The notes beneath the pieces are model-generated. The model did not search any database, had not been told where the DNA came from, and saw only the letters and a program-made list of their open reading frames with translations. A DNA stretch of 64,000 bases, taken from NCBI GenBank assembly GCA_018907035.1, contig JACCIC010000177.1, positions 706,001-770,000 of the forward strand. Direction: 5' to 3'. Each line of letters starts with the position of its first letter. Within the stretch, counting starts at the first letter, position 1. Positions 45,905-57,601 of this stretch are shown piece by piece. This DNA is from Sycobia sp. Sy_11 (Eukaryota; Arthropoda; Insecta; Hymenoptera; Epichrysomallidae). A program made the position numbers and the translations under genes.

Positions 45905-46245
45905 CATTTATAATGGAAAATGGATACGCGTTAGTTTAATCAAAATATTTTCCGTTGTTATCTACTACTTTATTCCATTTTTATCGCAGTATGGCGATAC
46001 CGTGGCGAAAGAATGATGGCCGTATCGCGGCAATCCAATCATCCACAAGTTCTCGCAGTTCTTGAACATATCGGAAGTACTTATCAACGAGGTCATGCTG
46101 CATCGATCTGAATCGGTATTAATCGGAAGGCGAGTACACTGCATACGACAACAGTTCGCACTATAGCTCTAACAGGATGCTGACAGATTTCAGAACATCT
46201 GGCTGAGCGTTATCATGCAAGAGAATGACTTTACGCTATAGCTTG
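45905..46245 (-). pseudogene. Mariner-type transposase, C-terminal third
   Basis: Minus strand: RKVILLHDNAQPDVLKSVSI (second catalytic block), VYSPSD (third, Asp kept), YRFRSMQHDLVDKYFRYVQE, LVDDWIAAIRPSFFRHGIAI and KWNKVVDNNGKYFD, then a stop. Two internal stops are present. The family differs from the adjacent scraps. Upstream (46246-46620) an open frame continues without transposase motifs. Confidence 0.72.
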
Positions 46246-48120
46246 CGATTGCTGATATTTTACTTGATATATATACAAAGAACGTAAAGCCTTTGCATCT
46301 CTCAAGCGAGCACTAGTAGCGGCGTACGTTCTACAATTATTATCAACAGAATGTAGAAATGCAGCCGCACACCAATGCTTCCAAGGATAGCTACGGCGCG
46401 ATTGTGTTACAAAGGTCACCTGCGGATCACGAAGTACACCTGGTATACTAAACGGGGCGGATACTGAAAAATAACTGAAACCAGGCGACCTTTGATTGAC
46501 CATTTTCTCCGTTTGTTGGGAAATTATAGGGGGCGGTAAGAAACGAGAGGAGCAAGCGACGCGAAGTGTACGATTCTTCGCGTAAAAACGGGATCTCGCA
46601 TTTTCGAGAACATTAATATACATCGTATTGGTAGGCTGCTAGTATATTAAGTTGAAGGTCAGATTAGGAAGTAAATACGAAGGGGCACGGAATCAGACGT
46701 CATCAGGTTGCGGCGACCAGAGGAAGTGCCTGACGAGCCAATCTCGTGTCGGCTGAACCGGGGCACTGCCCAATCAGTTTCCTAGCGCTAGGGACTGATG
46801 TGCCACGGACAACCGTCGGTTTTAGACACTTTTCCAAAGTCGTGAGTGAGTGTTCGGATACCAGAATCTGACTATGAATTAGCAATATTTTAATTGTATT
46901 CCATTTATACTAAATATAAATGATTTCCACTCCAATTTCTTCCCGTGGTTTTAAATGTTTGTAGTATAGAATATGTAAATATTAGACACAATAAAATAGA
47001 GAATTGGAGATTACGTTCCAATCAAATGTAATTATAGTTGAAATTAGTCATTGTTCTAGATAGACATTCGCTGAATTGACAAATGAAAATAAATTTAGTT
47101 TTAGGTTTTGTATGAAAAATTTAGTTAAATAATAAATTATATGAATAATAAATTAGTTTTACTATATAGTATATAAGTATACTAATAAGTATAATAAGTC
47201 AGTAATAAGTAATAATTAATAGAACATTAAGTATGAAAAAATGCAGCGTAATAATATATATACGATATATTATTTGTAATGAAAACTATATATTTTTTAT
47301 TATTTTATAGTATTATAAAATACTATATTATATATAGTTATAGTATTATTTTCATTTCCTCAATTTTCAGAATTTAAAAATATTATTTAAATCTTAAATA
47401 GAATATTATTATCATTTTTCTGAAAAAGGTAATAATATTACTTAAACTTATACAGCATATTATGTGTAACGAAATCTAAATAGTTTATTAGAAATTTAGT
47501 ATTATGCAATATATAATTAGTATTCTTAACATTAAATTAATACTATAATATCAAATTAAATACTGTTCACTGTGTAATGAAATCTTAATAGATTCCTATG
47601 AAATAAAATTGTATTATTTCATTAACTTTAATAATAAATTATTTTAATAATGTTATTTAAATCTATAATAGAAGATTATATTTATCATTTTCACATACAC
47701 ACACACTCTTTCTCTCAGCATTCTTGTTATGTTGTTCCTTTATTTCTCTATACCGATCTTTTTATAATGCACTTTTTCGTATTCCTATGTGTAAGTATAT
47801 TATTACCAATTTCTTTAATGGTCGCTATACCTCCCTTTATTTCTACCTTAAATTACCTGCGTGTCGTATTATCATAGTAAAAAACAGCTGGTACATATTT
47901 CATTCCCTCTTTTCTCTCTTTTGCGAAGAAATTACCAATTAATTTTATTATTTCTGTCATTGTTTTCTATAGTTCTTTATCACTTCTCTTAATCTGGATA
48001 ATGTGCGCAATTTTCTTATTTTTGTACTGATTTTTGTATAAATTCCTTATTGCTATCTTTCAGCTATAATATAGCTGTGAGCTTACTTCTGTTCTAATTT
48101 TATTTAATATACACCCTTCT
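46246..48120. other. Interval without recognised gene
   Basis: 46246-46890 is GC-richer with frames at 46623-46231 and 46885-46703 (minus) that I cannot assign. 46900-48100 is very AT-rich; the hydrophobic frames at 47650-47942 are chance-like. Confidence 0.4.
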
Positions 48121-48122
48121 TT

Positions 48123-48535
48123 TACGAGGTCCCGCGATTAAGTAATGCGACGGATATTATTGCTCGACCTTTGGTAACACCACCGTAATAGTAGAACGCT
48201 ACTCTCTCTATTGAGACCTTGACGATCCTTGTACGATCAATCCATCGACAGCTGTTTAGGTTTTGTAACAACGCGAGTAGTGCATGCCACGAAAATGAAA
48301 TATAGAAATTTAGAACATGGGTGCGCGAAAATTTTGTGCGAAACTCGGAGAAACCGCGACAAAAACTTATGAAAAAGTGCTTAAAGTGTATAGTAGTGAT
48401 GTCCTGAATCGTTGTCAGGTGCTTCAGTACATGCTCATTTTAAAAAAGGCCGTGCGAGAGTCAAAGACGAGGTGCGGAGCGGAACGCCAATTCAATGGTT
48501 TAACTGCTCGGAAGCAGTGTGTAGTCTTTTTGTGA
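48123..48535 (+). mobile_element. Mariner-type 5' fragment with transposase N terminus
   Basis: GAGGTCCCGCGATTAAGTAA (48126) looks like a terminal repeat. A leader follows, then an open frame from 48317 with RKFCAKLGETATKTYEKVLK and VYSSDVLNRCQVLQYMLILK: the helix-turn-helix start of mariner-type transposases (KFCxKLGxTATETxExL). It breaks at 48535, before any catalytic residue. Confidence 0.65.
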
Positions 48536-48539
48536 CAGG

Positions 48540-49615
48540 TTGAATCACTAATAGATTACGGTCCATAAGATTCCGAAAGTTAACGATAGGTCTCGGAGTT
48601 GTTGAAAGATACACAAACTATAAATATAACACATGAGGTCTAACATGTGTGCTCGGGATCCACTGATGACGCCAACTTTTGACAAACGCTGGAACCTTAA
48701 TTGTCCACCCAATATGATATACATGAATTAAGAGAAAATTAATTAATTGAAACATTTTTATGAAAAATAAAGAAATGTTTTTAAAAATACAAACCATATT
48801 ATCATAATATTTTTTATTTATTTATTGATGGCTAGACATTTTTTTCTCTTTTTTCTATTTATTCAGACTAGGCGCTGTTAAACAACTTTTGCATCATTTA
48901 CGAGGCAAACGTGTATATACATGTGTGTGTATAACTATACATATGTGTGTATGTACGTGCATATGTGTATATATAGCTATATGTATGTATGTAACAAATT
49001 CTTGAACCATTATGTATTATATACAAACTACAAGCGATAATAGTCTTTCCACAGGGCTTAGAGAGCATTTCGGTAAGGAGCTTTAGCCATAAGCGAAAAG
49101 TCAGTGATATAGCGAGATACTGAATACGTTCCCGACGTTTATGTTGGTATCCTGCCTATTAGAGGAACCAAGAACTTCTATGGTGCAGTGCATTCATTCA
49201 CCTCAATCCTCTTTTTCGCTTTCTAATATTTCAATAATTTAATTTATTACTACTCTCTTTTTAAATTTTGAAGCATTAGTACAAATACTATTAGCTATAT
49301 ATTCTTTGATAGGTACTCCTCAACAAGTGGCGCTGTAGTGTCACGAAGAAGAATTTGAAACAGTGAGACATGGCGCTGTCGCCACTTTATTTATTTCTAC
49401 GTTTGGATGTGAAAATTTGAAGACACGAAAAAAATATTAAAATTTGTTCTACTGAGGATTTCACAACTAATAAATTTTATATATATTATTTTTAAGTACA
49501 AACATCATTTCCCACCGAAATATTTGACTAAATAGCTGGTTTGTATGTAAAACCACATATGACATATACAAAATAATCAATAAAACACTTTCTATATCTG
49601 CATATATATATATAT
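48540..49615. other. AT-rich interval with TG/TA repeats
   Basis: Mixed (TG)/(TA) repeats at 48908-48995. 49320-49400 is less AT-rich but not recognised. Confidence 0.45.
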
Positions 49616-50654
49616 TGTGACCGCCGAGTGTAGTGTGGTGTAGTATAGTGCGCGGCGAGTGAACAAGTAGAAAAGAAGAACCGAAAAGGAACGAGCCTGT
49701 TCATTTTTTATAACTCAAGTTAGGTGTTGGTAGCATATATAATAACAAGGCAAGATGAGCAGATGTAATAAAGGCAAGGAAAAATAAGATATAAATAATT
49801 CACCGATCAAATAAATATACCATATACATAAAATAAAATAGATGAGACTGAATACAACAGCAATAAATAAATCTTAGGTTAACCATACAACTGAATCAAG
49901 AGATAATAATGAATAGATATTCAGTCTCTTAATAACGTTATATAAATAATAAACAGACATTAGCACAAGTATTATTAAAAACCAGTAAAAGTAATATAAA
50001 TAACTAACTAATAATATTAAAAATAAACCTAATAACAATAAAGAGAGCAATATATTAAATATCAACTATATTAAATATATTAAATATTACCATTAAGTAT
50101 ATAAACATATTAAAAGTTATCTATCACTAGAGAAGGATATATATATACACAATATTTGTTTTCATGCACCGTGCTATAACATAGTGAAAATGCGTACTAA
50201 ATTTAACTAAAGCCAACCAAAGATATTCAACCACAGGACAAATAGTGAATCAATTCTGAAATCTTTTTTCACGAAGGGCGAAATAAAAGAACGAAAACTG
50301 GCTCAAAAGTACAGTAGGCTACTTGCCTGTCCCACCAACGCTGTACCCGATTACACCGGCTGTTACAGTATTTAAAGCACCACAAATTTTTCAGCATCGA
50401 ACACCGCAGCGAAGAAGGAAGAAAACACAAATAGTGCAGACTACTTGCCCAGCACGTATTCAAACAGGGCAGAATGTGCAAGTAGGTAAGCCGGTGAGGC
50501 AACGAAAAAAGAGGCCCACAGGAATACACTTATTAGAATAAAGGTAGTGATATTCGAGCAGGGGACCTAGAAATACAATAATAGCATGTAATGACTAGGA
50601 TAGATACAATAGAATTAGAGTAGTTTAGTTACGGGGAGTGCTAATCGTTGAGTT
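49616..50654 (+). mobile_element. Retroelement remnant, LTR-like start and C-terminal tail
   Basis: After (TA)n the sequence starts TGTGACCGCCGAG, like the LTR starts at 22265 and 51757. From 50269 an open frame gives VGYLPVPPTLYPITPAV, then PQRRRKKTQIVQTTCPARIQ, matching in order the peptide near 21447 in the copy B block. The link between the two parts and the LTR end are not seen. Confidence 0.35.
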
Positions 50655-50690
50655 TAGTCCTTGATGAGGAACCGTAGCGAATTTAAAACT
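50655..50690 (+). repeat. Penelope-type terminal block
   Basis: TTTAGTCCTTGATGAGGAAC then CGTAGCGAATTT resembles 27012-27045 downstream of the GIY-YIG frame. Confidence 0.5.
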
Positions 50691-51715
50691 TTGGATGTTT
50701 GTTCGTGAATTTTTGGCCAAAAAAAAAACAAAACTTTAACGATGCCTCAGCCTCCATATTCGCCAGATAAAGTTTTGTTTTTGACCAAAAATGTACGAAC
50801 AATCAATGAAGTGTGAGCAAGTGCATTATCGTCGTGCAAACGCTATGAATTAGTTTGCCACAAATCCGGGCGTTTTTCGGATTGCTTCACGCAAACGGCG
50901 TTGAACTTGTAGCTAGTACTCCTTATTGATTGTTTGACCTTGTGGCCAAAGTTCATGATGCACTATGCCATTAAAACCGAAGAACACAGTGAGCATAAAC
51001 CTTCACATTCGACCACAATCGACGGTTGAGCCTTAGTTTCGAGATCATATCCGTACCCATGTTTCGTCACCTGTTATAACACGTTTTAATAGTTCTGCAT
51101 CGTTATTCACTTTATTTAGCGACTCCTGAGCAACTTCCATTCGCCGCTGTTTTTCTTCGAAATTCAACAATTTTGGAAGAAATTTTGCTGCCATACGTTT
51201 CAAATCGAAAACATCCGAAAAAATTCCATGACATGAGCAAACTGATATGTTAACATCATCAGCAACTTCTCTGATTGTGATTAGGTAATCGTTCATAACC
51301 ATTTCTTTCACTTTTTTCACGTTTTCATCGGTTGTTGATGTGCTTGGGCGTCCGGTCGTTCGTCATCTTCAACGTTTTTGCGGCTATCTTGGAAACGCTT
51401 GTACCATTCGCAAATTCTTGTTTTACTCATAGCAGACTCACTATATGCCTTTGTTAATATTTTACGAACTTCACTACACTTTATTTCCTTATTTACGCAA
51501 AATTGACTTTCGCACAAATGCTTTGCTGCATTTCTTTTAACAAACAAAAATCGCCGAACTCGAAAAAACACGTCTAACGTTAGTGGCTGCCACTTAAAAA
51601 GTAAGCAATAAATAATGCTGAAAATTTTATCGTACTTAACGGGTATGCATATCAACATAATCAAAAAATTTTTATAGAGGCGGACTCGCCAAACCCGCCA
51701 AATTTAAAAATTTAA
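50690..51715 (-). mobile_element. Mariner element with inverted broken end
   Basis: The minus transposase starts near 51550 (VKRNAAKHLCESQFCVNKEI), then KILTKAYSESAMSKTRICEW, YKRFQDSRKNVEDDERP, VKEMVMNDYLITIREVADDV and LKRVITGDETWV (first catalytic Asp, 51060). In other frames follow FGFNGIVHHELWPQGQTINK and HDDNALAHTSLIVRTFLVKN down to about 50767. The sequence then folds back: 50697-50765 (plus) repeats FLAK..MPQPPYSPD in the opposite orientation. The 5' end near 51707 has GGCGGGTTTGGCGAGTCCGC. Confidence 0.85.
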
Positions 51716-51739
51716 AAAGACGCCTCGTACATATGTATA

Positions 51740-51756
51740 TGCATATATATATATAT
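51740..51756. repeat. Short (TA)n at the Gypsy C boundary
   Basis: TA repeats directly precede the LTR start. Confidence 0.85.
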
Positions 51757-52180
51757 TGTGACGAAAGTCACAATGATCGACGGCCTCTGCCCCGGATGCC
51801 TTGGAAGAAGTGGCGCGAATTGTGATCAACCGACCTGTTTGTTCTTTTGAGGTACGGTCAAGTTGAAGCCGCAGCGAGAAGAGAGAAGCGACGAATACAG
51901 CCCGAACCGATGCGCGCGCACGCGTGGAACAAGAACGAAACGCGTATGCCAACGCCGCGCGAAAGAGCGAGAAAATGGCAAGGGCCCGTTGAAGAGAGGG
52001 GGAAGGGAAAAACGCGACGCGGAGAACAGAGATTATTGCACGTTCGACCGCCGACTGGGACTTATTGTGCGGGATTTTCCCCGGTTTTTCCGAATTCTTG
52101 GACTGATTGATCGATTGCAACCGAGAGCATTTCGACGTGGTGAGTGAATGCCATCCGAGCAGTGTATCACGGGGACGAGG
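51757..52180 (+). repeat. 5' LTR of Gypsy C (3' limit uncertain)
   Basis: Starts with the palindrome TGTGAC-GAAA-GTCACA. The first 187 bases align with 57602-57788. The end of the LTR cannot be fixed because the 3' copy is truncated; 52180 is a guess. A doubled piece, CAGCAACGCCTTCCAG at 52380 and 52436, lies in the leader. Confidence 0.75.
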
Positions 52181-52799
52181 CGTGTCGTTTGAACGTGGCA
52201 TTGCGCAGACGAGGCGTGTCGCCGTGAACGGATGTCTTACGCAGACGAGGCGCGTCGTCAGGATACTACGCCATTTTACGCGTCAGACGCCAGCCCGAGA
52301 ATCCGAACCCAAGACGAGGAAGCAGATCGGCGGAGCACCCCCGAGTTGACTATGGCCAGAGCTCGAGGAGAGAAAGAGCAGCAGCAACGCCTTCCAGCTA
52401 CAGTGATACGACAGTTCGAGGAGATGAAGAGCAGCAGCAACGCCTTCCAGTGACAGCGATACGACAGCACGGTGAGTGCCGACGGCAGCGGTCGTTTAGT
52501 TGTAAGTCCGGGCCACGGATCGCGTAGCGACGGCGGCGTATACGCGAATACGGGAACGTGCGCGTGTGTGATCAAGAGCCGCTCCCGGAGAAGAGCCAAC
52601 AGCCAGCAGAAGATAACCGTGAAATAGCGAGTATGCGTATGCGTGTGTGAGAAAATAGGAAATCGAGGTAAAGCAGCATACTCGCGAGGGCGAGTGCATC
52701 AACGGCCCCATTCCGAGTCACCATCCGGCTAACAATTTCGAAGTTATAGCTCGTCCGAGGAGTCATCGGACAGCCAGAGTGAGGCATTTCGACCTGCAG

Positions 52800-53730
52800 A
52801 CAAAAGCACAGAAGAAAGCCAGACTGATGGAAGTCACTCTGAATGTAGGTCTGCACGTAGCCCGGTGAGAGAAAGGCCGCAAGAGAGGAGGCAGCTGCCA
52901 AAGGAGTTTAGGCATATCGGAAGAAGCGCTGCTCAAAGCTATGCCATGCACCTTACGTCGCGGAGCTCGAAACTGGTTCAGGAGCATTCGGGACGAAGTG
53001 CATACATGGAAAGAGTTCCAATGTCGTCTGCGACACGAGTACTCAAAGACATTGGATCGGGACAAGCTGTGGAGCGAAATAAAGGCGTAGACGCAAGGTG
53101 ATGGCGAAACCATCACGCAGTATCTGGCAAGACTACATATTATCATTCGCTGATTCAAGAGGAAACCTTCGGTGCGACAGCTTCTAAAGATAGTTTATCG
53201 TAATCTACGGCTAATATATCGAAAATATTTGAGAGAAAAGACAATATATAGGCTGGATCAATTAGAGAAGTATGTTCGTAGATTAGAGAGGGAAATAGGC
53301 TACGATAAAAGGTACGCTCCGCCTCCACCGAAGGACAAATGCCAGATACCGCAGACCGTCTATCAAGCACCTAGAGATAGGTCGAAGAAATTACGCCCGA
53401 GAGACAAAGACAAATCTAGGCGACAGGCAAGAACCGATCAGATGAACGAGAGAATACACATCACGACCGGCGAAGAAGCCGCATATGAGGCCCAGGGCGC
53501 GATTCGAGAATGCGTTCGATGGGCATAGTTCAGCACAGTGCCGACAGAAGTCATGGCCAAGGCCACAAACATTAGATGGAGAAACTTGTCAAGTTTGCCA
53601 AGCGCGTGGCGTGACTTTTTCAACGTATACGAACTGTGCGACCACACGTGCGCAGTGGGAAAACGAAAGCGCGAGTAGGCTGTGCAGTTCTCAGTCGCCC
53701 GCAGGAAGTCAGGGACTCTCGGCGAACAAA
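52800..53730 (+). pseudogene. Gag of Gypsy C
   Basis: Frames read RSAAQSYAMHLTSRSSKLVQ (about 52930), then GDGETITQYLARLHIIIR (about 53110), then an open frame at 53172-53528 with IVYRNLRLIYRKYLREKTIY, LDQLEKYVRRLEREIG and a basic Pro/Arg-rich tail. The knuckle region (53500-53640) shows FDGHSSAQCRQ and CQVCQARGVTFSTYTNC, with Val in place of His as in copies A and B. Shifts near 53100, 53160 and 53500 break it. Confidence 0.78.
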
Positions 53731-54099
53731 TAGATCAGAGAAGATCAGGCCAAGTGCGCGAGAGAGTTAACTCTACCTTAAGTGCTAGAGCCCGCGAATT
53801 TTATCTGGCCCGCGAGCGAGACGTCGCGGCTCCTCCACAGCTATCTGTTGAGTGGACTGATAAGCTGGTAACACCACCTTCTGCAGTCCAGGAGAGGGGT
53901 AGATTGTACATCATACAGTAGAAAACAAGAGTCAAGAGTCGAATTACTGGGAAGAAGCTGGATCATCGTGAAGAAATTGCCCAAGAGCTTCGCAGCCGGT
54001 GAAAACAAGAGAGCCGTTTCAGCTAGACGAGAGTAGCAAATATGAGGAAGAAACTAGGCCAGCGGAAATCGAGGAGTCGACTAGCCCCGCGCAGTCCGC

Positions 54100-54420
54100 G
54101 ACGAACAAGATAGCCGGAAATCGGACGGAGAACCGACGCTTTATGAGAATATGCATTGGAGGAGAATACTATCCCGTGCATTATTTGATCCAGGAGCTAT
54201 GTATACACTTTTCGGACCTGTGCTGACAGCCAGATACAGAGGTCGGCTAGAGAGGTCGTGCACAACCGTCAAAGGAGCGACGGAAACCGAGTGACCACAG
54301 CAGGAGAGATAAAGATGCGAATGGACATCGAAGGCCACGAGGATCACGTGAGGGTAAGAGCACTTAATGCTCTCGACCACGATGTCATACTCGGCATGGA
54401 CTTCTGTTACGCGTGAGATA
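54100..54420 (+). pseudogene. Aspartic protease of Gypsy C
   Basis: RFMRICIGGEYYPV leads to LFDPGAMYTLFGPVLTARYR in a shifted frame. A later frame gives MRMDIEGHEDHVRVRALN and LDHDVILGMDF. The active triad is D-P-G, as in copy A. At least two frame shifts. Confidence 0.7.
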
Positions 54421-55528
54421 TCGAAGCCAAGTTAGGCCGTGGATTATGGCGTGCCCAAGAAGGAGAGTGGAGGGAGTTTGACCGAGATGCTGACGATGAG
54501 AGAGCACAAATTATAGTAGAGTGTGCAGGCATCTCAGAACTGAAGCCCGTAGAGCAACAAGAGATAGAGAGGCGAGTGGAGAAGATACTCCAGAGCCAAA
54601 GAGAGAGTAGCATGGCGAACCTCACCGAGCACCATATCATCGTAGAAAATGAAACGCCGATAAAGCACCATCCAAGGTGCATGTCACCGAAAATATGGCA
54701 GGTAGCGCAGGAAGAGGTCGAAAGAATGTACAGAGAAGGCATCATAGAAAAGTCCGCGAGTGATTGGAGCAGCGCGCCCGTGATCGTCAAGAAGTCAGAC
54801 GGAAGTTATAGGTTCTGTATAGACTACAGTGAACTGAACAAACGGACGAAGAAGGATGCCTATGCGATAACGAGCATCGACGCAATTCTGGACAAACTAC
54901 GGAAAGCCCGATATATTTCAACCATCAACCTGAAGCAGGCGTACTTTCAAGTACCGATGGCCAAAAACGCTATACCGCCTTTGCCGTACCAGGATCGGGA
55001 CTGTGGCAATTTAAGAGGATACCATTCGGGCTGACGAATGCGCCGATGACATCCCAGCGACTCGTAAATGCGTTATTTAAGCCCGAATACGAGTCTTGGG
55101 TGTTCGCGTACCTAGACGACATCATCGTCGTGACCGAGAGTTTTGAGGACCACATCAAGTACATGGAGGCAGTATTGCGGAAATTGGTTGATACCGGATT
55201 GCAAATTAACCACAAGAAGTGTGAGTTTGGCTGCACCAGAGTCGCGTACTTGGGCTACGTGCTAGACCGAGAGGGGTTGCGAACGAACCCGGAGAAGGTC
55301 ACGCCCGTTCTAGAGTACCCAGCACCCAAGAATAAGCGGCAGCTTCGGCGATTCCTAGGTATGGTAGGGTGGTATGCCCGTTTCATTGAGCACGATTCGC
55401 AGATCAAAGTGCCTCTTTGTAAACTGCTGAAAAATAATCAAGCGTGGATATGGGGTGAGGATCAAGAGGAGGCGGCTTCAGACGTTGAAGACAGCCTTGA
55501 CACGATCGCCTATGTTAGCGCGACCTGA
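54420..55528 (+). pseudogene. Reverse transcriptase of Gypsy C
   Basis: Frame 54576-55034: TPIKHHPRCMSPKIWQVAQE, VIVKKSDGSYRFCIDYSELN, YISTINLKQAYFQVPM. A one-base shift near 54975 breaks the segment between blocks, where FAVPGSGLWQFKR-type residues are out of frame. Frame 55046-55528: VFAYLDDIIVVTESFEDHIK (active site), LQINHKKCEFG, VAYLGYVLDREGLRTNPEK and LRRFLGMVGWYARFIEHDS. Apart from the shift the enzyme is well kept. Confidence 0.9.
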
Positions 55529-55915
55529 TTTTGCCCGTGAGTTCACCGTCCAGAGTGATGTGAGTGGCTATGCGATTGGGGTGTGCTCAAGCAAGAGTTC
55601 GAGGATGGAGAGCACCCCATTGTATATGTCAGAAGAGTATTGACGCCCGCGGAGAGAAAGTACACGACGTCCGAGAAGAACTGATTAGCGCTCATTTGGG
55701 CCATCAAAAAACTGCATCCATACCTTGAAGGTTACCACTTTAAGGCCATAACGGATCACAGTGCTTTGCGATGGCTCCAGAACTTAAGAGAGCCAACGGG
55801 ACGCTTAGCGAGATGGGCACTAGAGATGCAACAATGGAGTTTCCAAATACTCCATCGCAAAGGAGCCATGCACCACGTCCCTGATGCCTTGTCACGAGGA
55901 GTAGGTGAAGAAGAC
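55500..55915 (+). pseudogene. RNase H of Gypsy C
   Basis: LARPDFAREFTVQSDVSGYA (first acidic residue region) is followed in other frames by HPIVYVRRVL-type and LTPAERKYTTSEKELI-type residues. Frame 55766- has LRWLQNLREPTGRLARWALE and FQILHRKGAMHHVPDALSRG, the usual end of the domain. The domain would remove RNA from the hybrid. Shifts near 55560 and 55740. Confidence 0.82.
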
Positions 55916-57136
55916 GAGATTGCAGCGTTCGAGAAAATAGATGACTCCTGGTACCTGCAGAGAGTACAGGAAGTGCAAAGTAACCCCAGCAAGTTCGTCT
56001 GCTGGAGAGTTGAGAATGGGCTACTCTATAAGCATTGTAAAGATCGGTTACTTGACCCCATCCAATTCCCTCAGGAAGAATGGCGGCTCGTCGAGGCAGT
56101 CGAAGCCCGGAGAAGAGTACTGGAGGACGCGCATAGCATAGCCTCGTCAGCACATTTGGGAGTCGAGAAGACTTATGACAGAGTAGCCCGTGAGTTCTAT
56201 TGGCCAGGAGTATGGCATGATGTCTACGACTACGTCGGCAGCTGTGAAGAGTGCTACAGATATAAGATGTCGCAGATTGGCCCGGTCAAACAATTGTAGA
56301 ATGCCCATGGGCGGTCGTGGCAGCAGATATGATGGAGTTACCCAAGAGTTAAGGACAATACCGCTATATCTTGGTGTTCCAAGATTTATTCACCAGACGG
56401 ATAGAGATGCAGCCCCTGCGCACTGCGGACGGTAAGGCAGTCGCGCGAGCCTTGGAAGAATTCATCCTCTTCCGGTAGGAGACTCCGGATTATGAACTGA
56501 TCGACAACGGGAAAGAGTTCGATAACAAGATTCTAAAACAGGTATTAGAGGTATATGGTGTGAAGCACGTGACCACACCGCCGTATCACCCTCAGGCAAA
56601 TCCGGTTGAAAGGAGCAATCGAACCCTAAAAACGATGATCGCCACGTTCGTCGGGAGCGATCATCAGAACTGGGATCAGCACCTGCACGAACTACGCCTC
56701 ACCCTCAACACGGCGGTGCAGTCAAGCACAAAGGTGACGCCTGCATTCCTGAATTACGGAAAGCATCCTAGCCCGGTGAAAGGGCCTACGCCGAGATGTA
56801 TAGACGGGAGACCCGTTAGTGAAATTGAGCCTTGAGGTATGGCAGGACCGCATAAGGCGCCTCGATGCTCTGCGCGACCTCGTAGCACCCCATATCGACG
56901 AAGCCAAGGAAAAGCAAGCTCAACACTACAATAAAGGCCGACGCGATGTCAGATACGCAGTAGGCGACCTCGTACTGCGCCGAGTACGCGTGCTGTCGAA
57001 CGCAGCGCAAGGATTTTCAGCGAAATTGGTGTCAAATGACGTAGGGCCATTCGAAATCACGGAGGTGAAATCGCCGACGGTATATGTCTTAGCCACGGGA
57101 GACGCGAGAAGAATAGCAACGGCTCCTGTGAAATAG
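55915..57136 (+). pseudogene. Integrase of Gypsy C
   Basis: The HHCC zinc domain lies at about 56120-56270: ASSAHLGVEKTYDRVAREFY then CEECYRYK. The core is shifted near 56300-56560 (VVAADMMELPK, IYSPDG, NGKEFDNK). It is open again at 56560-56835 with HVTTPPYHPQANPVERSNRT, which has the catalytic Glu. The C-terminal part 56819-57136 has RRDVRYAVGDLVLRRVRVLS and AKLVSNDVGPFEITEVKS, a GPF-type module. No chromodomain is seen. Confidence 0.85.
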
Positions 57137-57587
57137 TTGAAGAAGTACCGCGGAGTTGAAGAAGTAGTGCGGCGTGGGTAGCGAAAGAGCGCAGCCCAGA
57201 AGAGAGAAGAGAGAAGAAAACGAAAGAGCCCGAGAGTAGAGTCAGGAGAGAGCGGAAACATCGGCTTGCCCGAGAGAGAAAGAAGGTAAGGAGCAAACGA
57301 AGTAGGGGTGGTATTTGGGACGGAGACGATTGGGTACGAGATATAGGTAGTAAGAATAAATAGTCCGCGAACGATAGAGTTCCGATCGCCTAATCCGAGG
57401 CGGGACGACGAACAAGTCGTGAATAGTACAAGGAGTAGTCCTTAGGTTGAGTGCATGTCAAAACATTATATAATAGTAATATTAGTATTAGTTTTTTTTA
57501 GTACCTTCGTTCCGAGAGATCCGGGGCCTGGGCCGGTTCACTATGTATCATGTAAGCCGTCGGGTCTTCTACGGAGGACCTCCGGCT

Positions 57588-57600
57588 TAGGAGGGGGTAT
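57588..57600 (+). promoter_or_regulatory. Polypurine tract of Gypsy C
   Basis: TAGGAGGGGGTAT directly precedes the 3' LTR. Confidence 0.75.
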
Positions 57601-57601
57601 T

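Noticed and set aside
46231..46623. 130-codon frame as the N-terminal part of the adjacent transposase
   Set aside because: The frame has none of the helix-turn-helix or first catalytic motifs and is in a different register from the HDN block.
47650..47942. Hydrophobic frames as a membrane protein
   Set aside because: T-rich DNA gives Phe, Leu and Ile runs by chance; two frames overlap and neither has charged loops of a known family.
51704..52201. 165-codon minus-strand frame
   Set aside because: Lies over the Gypsy C LTR and leader on the wrong strand; no motif.
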